This document shows, piece after piece, positions 9,187-18,239 of a stretch of DNA of 64,000 nucleotides. The stretch is from VSJD01 sp964617825. Its GTDB lineage: Bacteria; Verrucomicrobiota; Kiritimatiellia; JAAZAB01. The notes beneath the pieces are model-generated. The model searched no databases. It had not been told where the DNA came from and worked only from the letters and a program-made list of their open reading frames with translations. The position numbers and the translations under genes were made by a program. The number at the start of each line of letters is the position of its first letter. Positions within the stretch are counted from its first letter, which is position 1. The stretch lies in the NCBI GenBank assembly GCA_964617825.1, contig CAZTWL010000003.1, forward strand, positions 149,585 to 213,584, read 5' to 3'.

Positions 9187-10274
9187 AAAAAATCGTTACG
9201 TTTGGCGAAGTCATGGGGCGTTTGGCCCCGGAAGGTTTTCTGCGCCTGGCGCAGGCCATGCCCGGCCGGCTGGATTTTACGTTTGGCGGGGCCGAGTCCA
9301 ACGTGGCCGGCTCGGTGGCCCTGCTGGGCGGCCGCGCGGCGTTTGTCACCGCGCTGCCGGATAATGTCCTGGGCGATGCCTGTGTGATGTTTTTGCGCGG
9401 GTTGGGTGTGGAGACCGACGGGATCATCCGTACCGCGCAAGGCCGGCTGGGCCTTTACTTCCTGGAGACCGGCGCCAATCAGCGTCCCAGCGGGGTAATT
9501 TATGACCGCGCCCAGTCGGCGGTGGCGCTGACACCGGCAGCGGCCTACCGTTGGGACGAACTTTTCCGCGATGCGGGCTGGTTTCACGTGAGCGGTATTA
9601 CCCCTGCCATTTCGCAGGTCGCGGCCGAGGCCGTTCTGGCGGCGACGCAGGCTGCCAAGCGTCTGGGCATTAAGGTTTCCTGTGATTTGAATTTCCGCAA
9701 AAAACTCTGGCGCTGGGATGCGTCCAAAAATCCGCGGGACCTGGCGGAGCAGACTATGCGCAGGATTTTGCCGCAGGTGGATGTGGTCATTGCCAATGAA
9801 GAGGATGCGGCGGATGTGCTTGGCATCCGGGCGGACAATACCGATGTCAATTCCGGCCAGCTTGCGATTGACAGTTATCCTGCTGTGGCCCGGGCCATCA
9901 AACGGCAGTTTGGCAATGTTGCCCAGGTGGCCATTACATTACGGCAAAGCATTTCCGCCAGTCATAACAACTGGGGTGGCATGCTCTATGACGCAGCCTC
10001 GGGCACTGCCTTCTTTGCGCCGCAGAAGAAGGGGTCCTATCAGCCTTATCCGATCACGCACCTGGTGGATCGCGTGGGCGGAGGGGATTCGTTTGCGGCC
10101 GGACTGATTTTTGCGCTGACCACCGCCGGACTGGCTGCTCCGCAGACCGCGATAGAGTTTGCCGTAGCCGCCTCCTGCCTGGCGCAGTCGGTGAAAGGCG
10201 ACATCAATTACGTAAATCGCAAGGAAGTCGAGGCCCTGATGCAAGGCTCCGGCTCGGGCCGGGTCGTACGCTAA
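9183..10274 (+). CDS. kdgK: 2-dehydro-3-deoxygluconokinase, PfkB family
   Basis: Phosphorylates 2-keto-3-deoxygluconate to KDPG, feeding the aldolase encoded just upstream. The 363-residue protein begins at the GTG that overlaps the eda stop by 4 nt; the frame continues upstream, but the conserved KIVTFGEVMGRL strand begins right after this GTG. Ribokinase-family signatures are present: FGGAESNVAGSVALLGG near the N-terminus and the catalytic DRVGGGDSFAAGLIF near the C-terminus. It is slightly longer than E. coli KdgK (about 310 residues), with an insert around the nucleotide-binding region. Pairing with eda makes the substrate assignment strong within the PfkB family. Confidence 0.88.
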   Translation: MKKIVTFGEVMGRLAPEGFLRLAQAMPGRLDFTFGGAESNVAGSVALLGGRAAFVTALPDNVLGDACVMFLRGLGVETDGIIRTAQGRLGLYFLETGANQRPSGVIYDRAQSAVALTPAAAYRWDELFRDAGWFHVSGITPAISQVAAEAVLAATQAAKRLGIKVSCDLNFRKKLWRWDASKNPRDLAEQTMRRILPQVDVVIANEEDAADVLGIRADNTDVNSGQLAIDSYPAVARAIKRQFGNVAQVAITLRQSISASHNNWGGMLYDAASGTAFFAPQKKGSYQPYPITHLVDRVGGGDSFAAGLIFALTTAGLAAPQTAIEFAVAASCLAQSVKGDINYVNRKEVEALMQGSGSGRVVR

Positions 10275-10355
10275 ACGGGGCATCAGCAAAAAGAAGAGCC
10301 GGCGATATTTTGCTGGATGTCAACCTTTGCGATTCAAGATGACGATTCCTGTAAT

Positions 10356-12284
10356 TTAAGTTCCCAGGGCCTTGGCCTTCAATTCCAGATATCTTGCGCT
10401 GAACCAGATGCCCATCTGGGCTTCGCGGTGGTCGAAGCCGAATGCCCGGCGTTTGACGGCCAGGATCGGCGGGGCTTGAATGCGCTTGGCCACGCCCATG
10501 CCGTTGTATTGCCGCCACCAGCGTTCGAGGTCGGCGATGAATTCCCGGGTCGAAGGAAAAATATCCGCCAGTCTGCCCGTGTAACCGATTTTCTGTTCCA
10601 GCGTGCCGTCCAGATACCATTCCAATATTTCTTCGGGCGTTGTGCGCTGCCAGGTTTCCACCCAGCTGGCGAACAGGCGGTCGTGATAGGGATAGATCAG
10701 CGGATCGCCCAGGTCCTTATCCACATCCTGAGCCGGACTCAGTTCGGCCGAGGGCTTCAGGTCGAAGCATTTCGCCGGAATCGCCTCCCTCTGGAATACG
10801 CTGGCGTTCAGGTAGCGTCCCAGGGCGTACACTTCGCCTTTCCATAAATCCGCCAGCGGGGCCAGGTAGCCGGCCAGGTCGCCGTAGAGCGTGGAGTAGC
10901 CGACGGTCGTTTCCGCCTTGTTGGCGTTGCAGGTGAAGACGCCGCCGAAGGCCGCGGCCAGCGCGGCCAGCAGTCGCGCCGACCGGTCGCGCGCCTGCAC
11001 GTTTTCGATCATGAAGTCGCTCAATGCCAGCCGGGCGCGCAGACTGCTGTCCTGACCGGCCTGTGCCGGCCCGGCAATCGCCAGGCCGTTGACTTGGGAT
11101 GTCGTCAGGCGGACGCTTTCATCGATCGGCAACTCGGCGTAATAACAGCCAAGGTTGGCGGCCAGTTCGCGCGCCAGGTTGACGGTGGTCGGCGAGTTGA
11201 AGCGGCTTGGCAGGTTGACGAGGAGCAGGTCGGCGGGATTGAGAATCCGGCTATAGAGGGCGGCGGTCACGGCCGAATCGATGCCGCCGGAAACGCCCAC
11301 AACCACCCGGGAAATTCCGAGCATCTGCATGAATTCCCGGATACCGAACACCAGGGCCTGGCAAATATCGGCCATGCCGTCTTCGTGCGCGACAATGGGC
11401 TGGGCGAATGCAGACCGATCCAGTGGAATCTCGGCTGTCAGAAGACCGGCTACGAAGCGCGTGGGGAGGCTCTGCTGTTGGGCGTGGGCATCGTAAATGC
11501 AGGAAGAACCGTCGAAAGTATAGACGGTTTTGCCGTTATTCTGGATGCCGACGCTGTTGACATAAAGGAGCGGAGTTTTCAGCCGCTTGGCGTGCGCGGC
11601 AAACATCCGGTTGCGCTTGGCATTCTTGTTCTGCGTGAAGGGCGAGCAACTGCAATTGATGAACAGATCCACGCCCTGCCGCTGCAGCAGATCCAGGGGG
11701 GAAATGCCGTAATCCGCGTCCCAGGCATCCTCGCAGAGGATGCATCCCAGCGCCAAGTGCGCGGTGATTACCGGGGTCAGGGCCTGTTCCAGCGACTTGC
11801 CTTCCTCGGCGGCCAGGCGGCGTAGGTCATAAAAGTAGCGGCTGTCGTCGAACTCGCGGTAATTGGGCAGCAAAGTCTTGACTACGAAATCATAAGTGCC
11901 GTTGCGGGGCCCGACAAATCGTCCGTTCTCCGCCGCGAAGAGGGCGTTGTATTTGCGCACCCGCCCATCCTCGTTGCGGCGGCGCCAATCGAGTCCAACG
12001 TTGCCGAACACGACTACGATGCCCTGGGAGGCTTCGCGAATCCGCTGTCCACAGGCTTCGCACTCGCGTAGAAAAGCGTCCCTTTCCCAGGCGTCGCCCA
12101 GCAGGTAGCCCGGAATGGACATCTCCGGGAACACGACCAGTTCGGCGGCCTGATCCCGGGCCGAGGCGATGGCCTTGAGCATGGTTGCCGTATTGGTTGC
12201 CGGCTGGCCCGGGGAAACGTGGATTTGTGCCAGGCAGGCTTTCACCCGCCGGGCGTTCGTTCTATTCTTGGTTACAGGTTTCAT
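10356..12284 (-). CDS. nadE: Glutamine-dependent NAD+ synthetase
   Basis: Last step of NAD synthesis, converting deamido-NAD to NAD with ammonia from glutamine. The 642-residue protein has the two-domain layout: an N-terminal nitrilase-type glutaminase with Glu (VVFPEMSIPG), Lys (VVKTLLPNYREF) and Cys (GCILCEDAWD), and a C-terminal synthetase with the PP-loop VSGGIDSAV and the STLYGDLAGYLAPLADLWK region. The ATG at 12284 has a good GAGGAAAAC site upstream. It follows the receiver/ATP-grasp gene by 75 nt on the same strand, so the two may be cotranscribed. Confidence 0.95.
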   Translation of the reverse strand: MKPVTKNRTNARRVKACLAQIHVSPGQPATNTATMLKAIASARDQAAELVVFPEMSIPGYLLGDAWERDAFLRECEACGQRIREASQGIVVVFGNVGLDWRRRNEDGRVRKYNALFAAENGRFVGPRNGTYDFVVKTLLPNYREFDDSRYFYDLRRLAAEEGKSLEQALTPVITAHLALGCILCEDAWDADYGISPLDLLQRQGVDLFINCSCSPFTQNKNAKRNRMFAAHAKRLKTPLLYVNSVGIQNNGKTVYTFDGSSCIYDAHAQQQSLPTRFVAGLLTAEIPLDRSAFAQPIVAHEDGMADICQALVFGIREFMQMLGISRVVVGVSGGIDSAVTAALYSRILNPADLLLVNLPSRFNSPTTVNLARELAANLGCYYAELPIDESVRLTTSQVNGLAIAGPAQAGQDSSLRARLALSDFMIENVQARDRSARLLAALAAAFGGVFTCNANKAETTVGYSTLYGDLAGYLAPLADLWKGEVYALGRYLNASVFQREAIPAKCFDLKPSAELSPAQDVDKDLGDPLIYPYHDRLFASWVETWQRTTPEEILEWYLDGTLEQKIGYTGRLADIFPSTREFIADLERWWRQYNGMGVAKRIQAPPILAVKRRAFGFDHREAQMGIWFSARYLELKAKALGT

Positions 12285-12359
12285 GTTTTCCTCGGTTCCG
12301 CTCCTCCGCAGCGCGAACACCGCACACTGACCACTGGCTTTAGCCCTCTTCCGCCCTGG

Positions 12360-15326
12360 TTACGACGGCGCGATCACGCCGCGGTGGTTCAGGGCGTCCA
12401 TGAACAGCGTCATGGGATGGATGCTGCGGACATGCCGCACGCCGTCTTCCTCGAAGGCGATCGGCATTTGTTCCAGGCGCTCCCATCGCACAAAATTTTC
12501 GTTGTCGGGCTGGATGATCGAAAAATAGCCGATGCCCGTGGCGGCCAGGTTATGGAAGAAATGCGCTCCCTGGGAAAGGTCGATGCGTTTGCCCTGGGAT
12601 ATCGTTTCGATGATGACTGCGGCGCCGGCCACCTGCTGCCAGTTGACCGGGACACCGAGCGTCGGCACGCGCGTGCCCCAGCGCCCGGGGCCGATCAGGA
12701 TATAGCGGCGATGCTCGTTCAAGAGAGTCTGGTTCAGGCGCCCGATGATCGCGGCCGCCTGGCGTGTCCGGGAGAAATCGAATCGGTCCGGGTGACAATA
12801 AATGATGTCGAAGACGTCTTCCACCAGGCCGTTGCCCATGATTTTGCGGGAGATGCACAGGGCCTGGTCAAGGTGCTGCGAATTGATTTTCAGCGTCAGG
12901 CGTTCGCGGGACGTGACCATCGGCCGGATTTGCAGGAGATAGAATTCCGGTTGCGTATCGGGGAGAAAGTCAGTGTTGACCGCGAATTCGATTTCCACGT
13001 CGGAGCCGATGCTGGCCTTGCCGATTTTGAGCAGCTCGTTAAGAATGTCGCATAAAGGGAAGCTGTTGCGCTTGAGGATGGGCGCAAAAGTCACGACCCG
13101 CCGGCCGGCCACGCCGAGATCGTCAACGAGGCAATCGTCTTCTTGTGAAATAACGCTGGCGATCGGGTGCAGGGTCTGATCCTGTTCCGCGCGCTGGAGG
13201 CCGAAGAGTTGCAGGTCCGAGCCCTTGCCGGAAGCGAAATCGATGGGAGTGTTGCCCAGGCTCAAAGCATAGAACTGTTTTTGGGAAACCTGGAGCATTT
13301 CCTGGGTCGTGGCGGCCTGCGGCAAAATCGTGGGATGGCGGGGACAGAAGCGCAGGGTCTCGCCGCCTTCCACGACCATTTTGCCGAAGCCCAGAGACAC
13401 GGAAGCGACGCCATCTTCGGATTCCATCCGCGCAAAAGGATAATAATTAAACGACTGGGCGACCCCCGAAATCGCGGGATAAAACAAGTCGCCATACTGC
13501 CGACCCACCAGTTGCTGGACAATGACCGCCATCTTTTCCTCTTCCGTGTTGAGCTTGAGCGTCTGGAAGTAACGTTTGACGGACGTCTTGAAGACCGAGG
13601 CATAAACCAGTTTGATGGCCTGGCAGAGCTGGTTCAAGCGGACCGTGGCATCCGGGTTGTTGTTGGCAATCATGCAGGTCTGGTAAAGTCCGGCAAACGG
13701 CTGGTTGGAGGAGTCTTCCATGTGACTGGAGGAGCGCACCGCCAGCGGGACGTGGACATGCGCGATATAAGCGCCCAGTTGATGCATGAGGCCCTCCGGC
13801 AGGCGGGCTTCCAGGAAACGTTTGCGCATCAGCGCGTCGGACTGGCACTCCGCGGCGAAAGTTTCCAGCTCGTTGATGGCCATGAACTCGTCGAACGCAT
13901 CGGTCGTGATGCAGAGCGTGTGGGGAAACTTGATTTCCATGCCGCCCAGGCGGCCGTCGGGAAAATTGCGCGCAAACAGGTTGAACATGAACGCCAGTCC
14001 GCGGGCCTTGCCGCCCAGGCTGCCGCGCCCCGTCATCAAAAAGGCGTAGTCGGGCTCGAAGTCGTCGGCCCGGAAATCGGCGATGATTCCCCGGTGTTTT
14101 TCGCGCCGGGCCAGGCAGATGGCCGTGCACATGAATTCGCGCAGCTCAGCCAGCGATTTGAAATCCGCAGCCTGCAAGGGCCGGATAAGTTCCGCCAGCG
14201 CATCCTCGCCCTGGGCCAGCAGCCAGTGCGAAAACTGGTTGCGCCGGGTGTGAAATTCGATGGACTCTTCCGGGACGGTATGGAGGGCATCTTCGAATGC
14301 GCGCAGGTTGCCGGCGCGTTGGATCTCGCGGCCGTGGCGGTCGCGAAAGACGAAGTCGCCGAATCCCAGGCTGCCCATGCAGAAATCTTCCAGCTGCCGG
14401 ACGCAGCGCGGCGAATTTTTATCCACAAACCCGATGCCCAGCGAACTCGCCACGTCCGCCGCGGTTTCGTCCGCCGACATTAGCAGGATCGGCAGGCCAG
14501 GAATCGAATCCAGCAACTGGCGCAGAAAGGCGGTGCCGGTCTCATGGTCTTTTTTGCCTTCCACGGCCACCTGGAAGTCGGAAATCACGCCGTGCAGAAA
14601 AGGTTTGTAGCGTTCGGCGAACGATCCGGCTTCCGCAAAGTTCCGCGCCAGCACGACTTTGGGGCGCGTACGTGTATGGAGCTGGCGTTCGTTTTCGTCG
14701 ATGCCGTAGGGCACACGCGCGAAAGCCTGTTTCATGAGCAGGGCATAGAGATGGGGAAGGAAGAAGGAATACTGTTTGATCGAGTCCTCGATGACCATGA
14801 TCACCCCGATGCGGCAGATTTGGATGTCCCGGTCTATGTTCAGGGCGTCTTCGACCAATTTGATGATCGAAAGCAGGACCTTGGCATTGCCCTGCCATGA
14901 AAACACATAGTCCACGCCGGGATAGGCGTTAATGGGCATAGCCGGCAGACCGCCCAAGGCGAAGATCAACACGACCACCGGCAGACCCGGCACGGCGGCC
15001 TTTACCGCCTGGCCAAATTCGGCAATCGTCATGTCCGCAAGGTTCGAGGATACCAGGACTAGATCGTATTTTTCGCGAGGGAGTGTTGCCAGGGCTTCCT
15101 GGCCGGAGGTCACCGTTGTAATTTGCGGCACATTCTGCAGGTGCAGGAGCGAATAGGTCCCGTAAATGTCTTCGGCCAAGCTGCCGTCCCAGGACAGGCT
15201 GAATGCCTCGTATTGGGTCGATACCATCAGGATGGTTTTAACCCGGCGGGCCATCAATGCGTGAAAGCGCCGGTTGTCCGGATGGTTGGACTGCGCCAGT
15301 TTTTGTTTAAGTTCTTCCAGTTGCAT
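12360..15326 (-). CDS. PEP synthase/PPDK-type ATP-grasp protein with two N-terminal receiver domains
   Basis: A 988-residue protein. Residues ~28-160 look like a response-regulator fold in which the phospho-acceptor position is Ser (around residue 93), so it is degenerate. Residues ~172-320 form a second receiver that keeps the full set: acidic pair E180/D181, acceptor D250, S284 and K303. From ~430 onward is the pyruvate/PEP-dikinase ATP-grasp domain, with GGKARGL (438-444) and RSSSHMEDS (531-539). The swivelling phospho-His domain and the PEP/pyruvate barrel of true PEP synthase are not recognisable; instead a C-terminal region with LIGPGRWGTR follows. Proteins of this size and layout are known in Bacteroidota and relatives, usually annotated as PEP/pyruvate-binding proteins. 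It is divergent from gdhA across a shared palindromic region. Enzymatic role is uncertain. Confidence 0.8.
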   Translation of the reverse strand: MQLEELKQKLAQSNHPDNRRFHALMARRVKTILMVSTQYEAFSLSWDGSLAEDIYGTYSLLHLQNVPQITTVTSGQEALATLPREKYDLVLVSSNLADMTIAEFGQAVKAAVPGLPVVVLIFALGGLPAMPINAYPGVDYVFSWQGNAKVLLSIIKLVEDALNIDRDIQICRIGVIMVIEDSIKQYSFFLPHLYALLMKQAFARVPYGIDENERQLHTRTRPKVVLARNFAEAGSFAERYKPFLHGVISDFQVAVEGKKDHETGTAFLRQLLDSIPGLPILLMSADETAADVASSLGIGFVDKNSPRCVRQLEDFCMGSLGFGDFVFRDRHGREIQRAGNLRAFEDALHTVPEESIEFHTRRNQFSHWLLAQGEDALAELIRPLQAADFKSLAELREFMCTAICLARREKHRGIIADFRADDFEPDYAFLMTGRGSLGGKARGLAFMFNLFARNFPDGRLGGMEIKFPHTLCITTDAFDEFMAINELETFAAECQSDALMRKRFLEARLPEGLMHQLGAYIAHVHVPLAVRSSSHMEDSSNQPFAGLYQTCMIANNNPDATVRLNQLCQAIKLVYASVFKTSVKRYFQTLKLNTEEEKMAVIVQQLVGRQYGDLFYPAISGVAQSFNYYPFARMESEDGVASVSLGFGKMVVEGGETLRFCPRHPTILPQAATTQEMLQVSQKQFYALSLGNTPIDFASGKGSDLQLFGLQRAEQDQTLHPIASVISQEDDCLVDDLGVAGRRVVTFAPILKRNSFPLCDILNELLKIGKASIGSDVEIEFAVNTDFLPDTQPEFYLLQIRPMVTSRERLTLKINSQHLDQALCISRKIMGNGLVEDVFDIIYCHPDRFDFSRTRQAAAIIGRLNQTLLNEHRRYILIGPGRWGTRVPTLGVPVNWQQVAGAAVIIETISQGKRIDLSQGAHFFHNLAATGIGYFSIIQPDNENFVRWERLEQMPIAFEEDGVRHVRSIHPMTLFMDALNHRGVIAPS

Positions 15327-15361
15327 GGTGTTACCCGGCAATCAAACTTCGGAAACCAGAA

Positions 15362-15409
15362 TTCAAGTTGAGACGCGTCCTGCGGCGCTTGTGCCATTTT
15401 CAACTTGAA
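15362..15409. promoter_or_regulatory. Paired TTCAA-N-TTGA operator-like palindromes between the PEP-synthase-like gene and gdhA
   Basis: Two 11-bp sites, TTCAAGTTGAG (15362-15372) and TTCAACTTGAA (15399-15409). Each is palindromic around a central base, the second perfectly, and the pair also forms a perfect 10-bp inverted repeat (15362-15371 with 15400-15409). Their centres are 37 bp apart. The second site lies 5 bp upstream of a consensus -10 box. Binding by a dimeric regulator is an inference. Confidence 0.5.
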
Positions 15410-15420
15410 CTCGATATAAT
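15392..15420 (+). promoter_or_regulatory. Promoter of gdhA
   Basis: A perfect -10 box TATAAT lies at 15415-15420, 55 nt before the gdhA ATG. The position 17 nt upstream holds TGCCAT, a poor -35 box, so an activator may be needed. The palindrome at 15399-15409 lies between the two boxes and would be expected to repress, or to act as an activator site for a start further upstream. Confidence 0.5.
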
Positions 15421-15475
15421 CACATGCTATGAAATCTGTGAAGTAATATAAATAAGAAAAGAAAGGTAGTTTATC

Positions 15476-16717
15476 ATGGCTAATGTCTTGGAGAATGCTC
15501 TTAGTTTGGTGGAGAAAACGGGCGACATCCTGAACTTCAACAAGCGCTTTCAAGGACAGGAAATCATGGAGCGCCTGCGCATTCCGGACAAGGTGATTAT
15601 GTTCCGCGCCTCGGTCCAGCTCGACCGCGGCGGAATGAAGGTTTTTAATTGCTATCGCATCCAGCATAACGATGTGCTGGGCTGTTACAAGGGCGGCATC
15701 CGGTTTCATCCCGATGTGGACCTGGATGAAGTCAAGGCGTTGGCCCTGTGGATGACCCTGAAAACATCCCTGGTCGGCATTCCTTATGGCGGGGCCAAGG
15801 GTGGAATTACGGTGGATCCCAAGACCCTTTCGGTCACGGAACTGGAGCGGCTGGTGCGCAAGTATACTTCCCGCCTGGTGAACGATATCGGGCCCAACAT
15901 CGATATTCCCGCGCCTGACATGGGTACGAGCACCCGGGAAATGGCTTGGATTTACGACGAATATCGCAAATATCGCGACGTTGCCCGTGGCGTAGTCACC
16001 GGCAAGCCGATTTCCCTGGGCGGCTCGCTGGGCCGCAAGGAAGCTACCGGCCGCGGCGTGGTCTGCACCATGCTGGAAGCGGTCAAGGATGCCGGCCTGG
16101 CCAACTACACCGTTGCGGTGCAGGGATTCGGCAACGTGGGTTCGCATGCGGCGCTGGACTGTTTCGAGCGCGGGCTCAAGGTCGTGGCCATTCAGGACGT
16201 AACCGGCGGAGTCTGCAATCCCGAAGGTCTCAACGTGCGCGAACTGATTAAGCATCGCGACCAGACTGGCGCCATCGAAGGTTTTACCGGCGGTAAACCG
16301 ATGACCGAAAATGTCGTTTCCTATCCTTGCGATGTGCTTCTGCCCTGCGCCAAGGAAAATATGATAACGGAGGAGAATGCCGCGAGCGTCAAGGCCAAGC
16401 TGATCGTCGAAGGCGCCAACGGGCCGACGACTCCGGAAGCCGACAAAATTTTGAATGCCCATAAGATCCTGGTGGTGCCCGACATTCTGGCCAATGCCGG
16501 CGGCGTGATCGTCTCCTACTTCGAGTGGGTGCAAAACCGCGAAGGATTTTATTGGGAGGAAGAAGACGTCAATACCCGCCTCTTCAACCGGTTGCGTAAA
16601 GCCTATGCCGGGGTCAGGGAAATGGCCGCAGCTAAAAAAGTGTCGTTCCGCCAGGCGGCCTATTGCATCGCCCTTGAAAAGATCGTCCTGGCCATGACGG
16701 CCCGCGGCGTGCAATAA
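15476..16717 (+). CDS. gdhA: Glutamate dehydrogenase (Glu/Leu/Phe/Val family)
   Basis: Interconverts glutamate with 2-oxoglutarate and ammonia. The protein has 413 residues, the size of hexameric class I-short enzymes. The catalytic lysine block PYGGAKGGI, the upstream YKGGIRFHPDV substrate-binding segment and the PDMGTS loop are intact. The Rossmann region VQGFGNVGSHAA binds NAD(P); which cofactor is used cannot be decided with confidence. An AAAGGTAG ribosome site precedes the ATG. The gene stands alone, divergent from the PEP-synthase-like gene, with which it shares the palindromic regulatory region; this suggests joint control of carbon and nitrogen flow. Confidence 0.93.
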   Translation: MANVLENALSLVEKTGDILNFNKRFQGQEIMERLRIPDKVIMFRASVQLDRGGMKVFNCYRIQHNDVLGCYKGGIRFHPDVDLDEVKALALWMTLKTSLVGIPYGGAKGGITVDPKTLSVTELERLVRKYTSRLVNDIGPNIDIPAPDMGTSTREMAWIYDEYRKYRDVARGVVTGKPISLGGSLGRKEATGRGVVCTMLEAVKDAGLANYTVAVQGFGNVGSHAALDCFERGLKVVAIQDVTGGVCNPEGLNVRELIKHRDQTGAIEGFTGGKPMTENVVSYPCDVLLPCAKENMITEENAASVKAKLIVEGANGPTTPEADKILNAHKILVVPDILANAGGVIVSYFEWVQNREGFYWEEEDVNTRLFNRLRKAYAGVREMAAAKKVSFRQAAYCIALEKIVLAMTARGVQ

Positions 16718-16754
16718 GACGGATGCCGGACGCCTGCTATCCGGTTCCCGGCCA

Positions 16755-18239
16755 TCATTCCTTGCGTTCCAGCCTGAGGTCGCAAAGGGATGCGGCGCCT
16801 TTGAAGCGCCCGCGGATTTGAACGCGGATTGCCTCGGCGCGGACCGGAATCTCGAAAGTCTGCTTGACCATCGACCAGCCATCGGTCCGGACGCGGGTGG
16901 GTTCTTTGACCACGAAGCGTTCCAATACCTCCGTGCTTCCCGAAGGCGCCGGTCCGGATGCGACGCGGCGCACGAGGGAGATGACGACGGAGAGGGATCC
17001 GTTGAAATCGTTGCTTTTCCAGACGCGGCCTTGCAGGGTGAATTTCATATCCGGTGTCACGGAAATCAAGGGCGAGGCGATCCACAGTTCGTTTTCCCTG
17101 CCAGAGTGCAAATTCCATCCTGGGCGGCCATCCACCAGTTCCCAGGCCACCCTCTGGCGGTAGCGGTTGCCTAGGTGAATTTGCCAGCCCGGAACGGGCT
17201 GATTGGCGGCCGTGAATATTTCCGGAAAAGCCAGGAAATTGTTGCCGGTCGCCGGATCAAGCATGCGCACGGCGGGCAGGGGTGGGCCGATGAGGTCCGC
17301 TTGGCGGTGCGCATATCGCCAAGCCAGGATGCCGGCGGCGGCCAGGAGCATGACCAGTATGGTCAACGCTCCCGCGGCCAGCAGTTGCCAACGCCGCATC
17401 CGCCGGCGCAAGGCGTCAACCCGTCGCACCTCGACGGTGTTTTTGACGGCTTGTTCCGGACGGTCGGGCGGGTGGAACGGAATCAGTTCCCGCAGCGGCG
17501 CCCGGTCCTTGCGCGGATCGGACTCGATCAGCGCCGTGGCCTCGACCGGCAATCCGGCGCCAGCCATCGCGGCGCGGTAGGCGTCCAGATCGAAAGGAAT
17601 ACGCCGCCAGTAGACCGCGCCTTCCTCCGTGTCGTAAACGCAATAACTGGCGCGCGGGTCGCCATCGCGCGAATAGCCGACGGACCCGACATTAACCAGG
17701 TAGCGCTTGCCCTGCTCGAGCACAAAATCCTGCGGTTCCAGCGCGTGGGGGGTCAGACTGGCGCCGATGACATGCATGCCGGGGCGGTGCGTGTGCCCGA
17801 TGAACAGCAGGGGTTCCGGCACGGCTTTCCAGCTCGGTTCGCTGTCGGCGGGTTCGAAGACGTAGTTGAAGTATTCGGGATTGCCGAATTCGCCGTGCGC
17901 GCAGCGGAAGTTCGGGCCGGCCAGCATCAGCGGCCAAGTGTTAAACTCTTGAATCGCGCGGGGCCCAAGCTGGTTAGCCGTCCAGCCGATCAATTCGCGA
18001 GCCATATGACTGAACAGCACCGGGTCCATTTTACCGCAAACGGCGGCGTCATGATTGCCGAGGACAAAATAGTTCACCGAGGTATAAAGCGCTTCGAGCA
18101 CCTCGGCCGGGTTCGGGCCGTAGCCAATGGCATCGCCCAGGCTGATCACCTGGTCCACGGACATACTGCGGATATCCAGCCAGACGGCATTCCAGGCCTG
18201 TAGATTGGCGTGAATATCAGAGACGATGGCAATGCGCAT
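16755..18239 (-). CDS. Metallophosphoesterase with transmembrane helix and C-terminal beta-rich domain
   Basis: A 494-residue protein with three parts. Residues 1-225 are a YfcE/MJ0936-type calcineurin-like phosphoesterase with all metal ligands: SDIHAN (D8, H10), LGDAIG (D36), GNHD (61-64), CAHGEFG and GHTHR (148-152). Residues ~286-308 are a single hydrophobic helix after a basic stretch (RRRMRRW). Residues ~320-494 form a beta-rich domain resembling a carbohydrate-binding or concanavalin-like fold, with several Trp and Tyr. By the positive-inside rule the phosphoesterase would be cytoplasmic and the beta domain outside. The ATG at 18239 begins the conserved MRIAIVSDIH strand. Substrate is unknown. 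Confidence 0.8.
   Translation of the reverse strand: MRIAIVSDIHANLQAWNAVWLDIRSMSVDQVISLGDAIGYGPNPAEVLEALYTSVNYFVLGNHDAAVCGKMDPVLFSHMARELIGWTANQLGPRAIQEFNTWPLMLAGPNFRCAHGEFGNPEYFNYVFEPADSEPSWKAVPEPLLFIGHTHRPGMHVIGASLTPHALEPQDFVLEQGKRYLVNVGSVGYSRDGDPRASYCVYDTEEGAVYWRRIPFDLDAYRAAMAGAGLPVEATALIESDPRKDRAPLRELIPFHPPDRPEQAVKNTVEVRRVDALRRRMRRWQLLAAGALTILVMLLAAAGILAWRYAHRQADLIGPPLPAVRMLDPATGNNFLAFPEIFTAANQPVPGWQIHLGNRYRQRVAWELVDGRPGWNLHSGRENELWIASPLISVTPDMKFTLQGRVWKSNDFNGSLSVVISLVRRVASGPAPSGSTEVLERFVVKEPTRVRTDGWSMVKQTFEIPVRAEAIRVQIRGRFKGAASLCDLRLERKE

Noticed and set aside
15254..16882. 542-codon minus-strand frame
   Set aside because: Antisense to glutamate dehydrogenase, whose catalytic motifs are complete on the plus strand.
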